From positions 62,001-126,000 of the forward strand of contig NZ_JANU01000023.1 in the NCBI RefSeq assembly GCF_001044395.1: a stretch of 64,000 nucleotides of DNA, given 5' to 3'. Origin of the DNA: Caenimonas sp. SL110 (lineage in GTDB: Bacteria > Pseudomonadota > Gammaproteobacteria > Burkholderiales > Burkholderiaceae_C). Below are positions 63,459-64,000 of this stretch, piece after piece (position 1 is the stretch's first letter; each line of letters begins with the position of its first letter). The notes beneath the pieces are model-generated. The model ran no database searches. It saw nothing but the letters and a program-made list of their open reading frames with translations, and was not told where the DNA came from. The translations under genes were made by a program, and so were the position numbers.

Positions 63459-64000
63459 ATGACAGCCGACATGCCGCCCAGCGAAGTCCGACCCGCGCGA
63501 GATCCGGTTCGCAAGAACATCGCCCTGTTGGCCGTGCCTCCCAATCTGCGCGACTACGACGCGACCTGCGCCGGGTTCAGTTGGGAGGCTGCAGGCAGTC
63601 TGCTGGATGGATTGCCCGGCGGGCAAGGGCTCAACATGGCCCACGAAGCCGTCGATCGTCACCTGCACGAGGGCCGTGCGCACAAGGTGGCGTTGCGCTG
63701 GGTCGGCAAAGATGGCGACCGGCGTGAACTGAGTTTTCGGGACCTGAGTGAAGAAACCAACCGGTTCGCCAACGCCCTCGCATCGCTGGGCGTGCAGCCG
63801 GGCGAACGGGTGTTCGTGATGATGGGTCGGCAGCCTGAGCTCTACGTCGCGGTGCTGGGCGCCTTGAAGGCGCGTTGCGTGGTGACGCCGCTGTTCTCTC
63901 AATTCGGTCCGGAGCCCATCGCGACTCGCGCCGAAGTTGCCGACGCCCGGGTGCTGGTCACCACGCCCGAGTTGTACCAACGAAAGATCCAGGGCCTGCG
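63459..64000 (+). CDS. Acetyl/acyl-CoA synthetase, N-terminal part (runs off window)
   Basis: The frame from ATG 63459 stays open through the last base (180 codons seen). The product has the acetyl-CoA-synthetase-type start: FSWEAAGSLLDGLPGGQGLNMAHEAVDRHL, then KVALRWVGKDGDRRELSFRDLSEETNRFANALASLGVQPGERVFVMMGRQPELYVAVLGALK. A GCAGGAGC ribosome site precedes it. The catalytic motifs lie beyond the window. An 82-base gap after the nitroreductase gene holds no operator copy, so it may be a separate unit. Confidence 0.82.
   Translation, partial: MTADMPPSEVRPARDPVRKNIALLAVPPNLRDYDATCAGFSWEAAGSLLDGLPGGQGLNMAHEAVDRHLHEGRAHKVALRWVGKDGDRRELSFRDLSEETNRFANALASLGVQPGERVFVMMGRQPELYVAVLGALKARCVVTPLFSQFGPEPIATRAEVADARVLVTTPELYQRKIQGL

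Overview
The window reads as a high-GC chromosomal segment of a betaproteobacterium, most likely Burkholderiales. The basis is the Bug/TctC-type binding protein, two complete Liv-type ABC transporters, the PaaF/G/H-like beta-oxidation genes, GC-rich codon use and tightly coupled ATGA/GTGA gene overlaps. Almost all of it is catabolic and transport genes. There is no prophage, transposase or CRISPR array. No gene-free stretch exceeds 300 bases.

Region 1 (186-15764, + strand) is one long, tightly packed run. It holds a Liv ABC transporter (livKHMGF), a dehydratase of the 4-hydroxybutyryl-CoA dehydratase/HpaB superfamily that keeps the four Fe-S ligand positions, a PaaK-like CoA ligase, an LLM-class F420-dependent oxidoreductase, a thiolase and a crotonase. 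A coenzyme F420 biosynthesis block follows: fbiC (cofG-cofH fusion), an NADPH:F420 reductase (npdG), cofE and cofD. Cofactor synthesis and a cofactor user are thus coupled to import and CoA-dependent breakdown of an unknown acid. No cofC/fbiD homologue and no FbiB-type reductase domain were seen.

Region 2 (15765-17121) holds a tRNA-Lys(CTT), its terminator, a DUF5677-like gene, and a 30-bp exact copy of part of the tRNA 1.1 kb away. This looks like a small insertion at a tRNA gene.

Region 3 (17122-24518) is a minus-strand cassette with a divergent LysR gene. It has a Bug binding protein, a GarD/UxaA dehydratase, a semialdehyde dehydrogenase, a GarL/HpaI aldolase and a GlcD-like FAD oxidase. 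It probably serves sugar-diacid (hexarate) catabolism.

Region 4 (24472-63376) is a large regulon. Six near-identical 20-bp palindromes (consensus close to TAGACCGACGCGTCGGTCTA) lie in the promoter gaps near 25.4, 26.8, 42.3, 50.2, 51.6 and 59.05 kb. Two TetR genes start beside two of them. The regulon contains a three-component Rieske dioxygenase split over 24 kb, an SDR, an esterase, PaaF/G/H-like beta-oxidation enzymes, an HMG-CoA-synthase/OB-fold fusion paired with an SCP2-type thiolase, a TRAP transporter, a second Liv transporter with an embedded FadD-like ligase, and an alpha-methylacyl-CoA racemase operon. It also encodes what looks like a full route from methylsuccinyl-CoA to acetyl-CoA plus pyruvate: Mcd-like dehydrogenase, Mct-like CoA transferase, Meh-like hydratase and CitE-like lyase. 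The likely job is degradation of a methyl-branched cyclic or aromatic acid; the substrate is not known. The window ends inside an acetyl/acyl-CoA synthetase gene (63459 onward).
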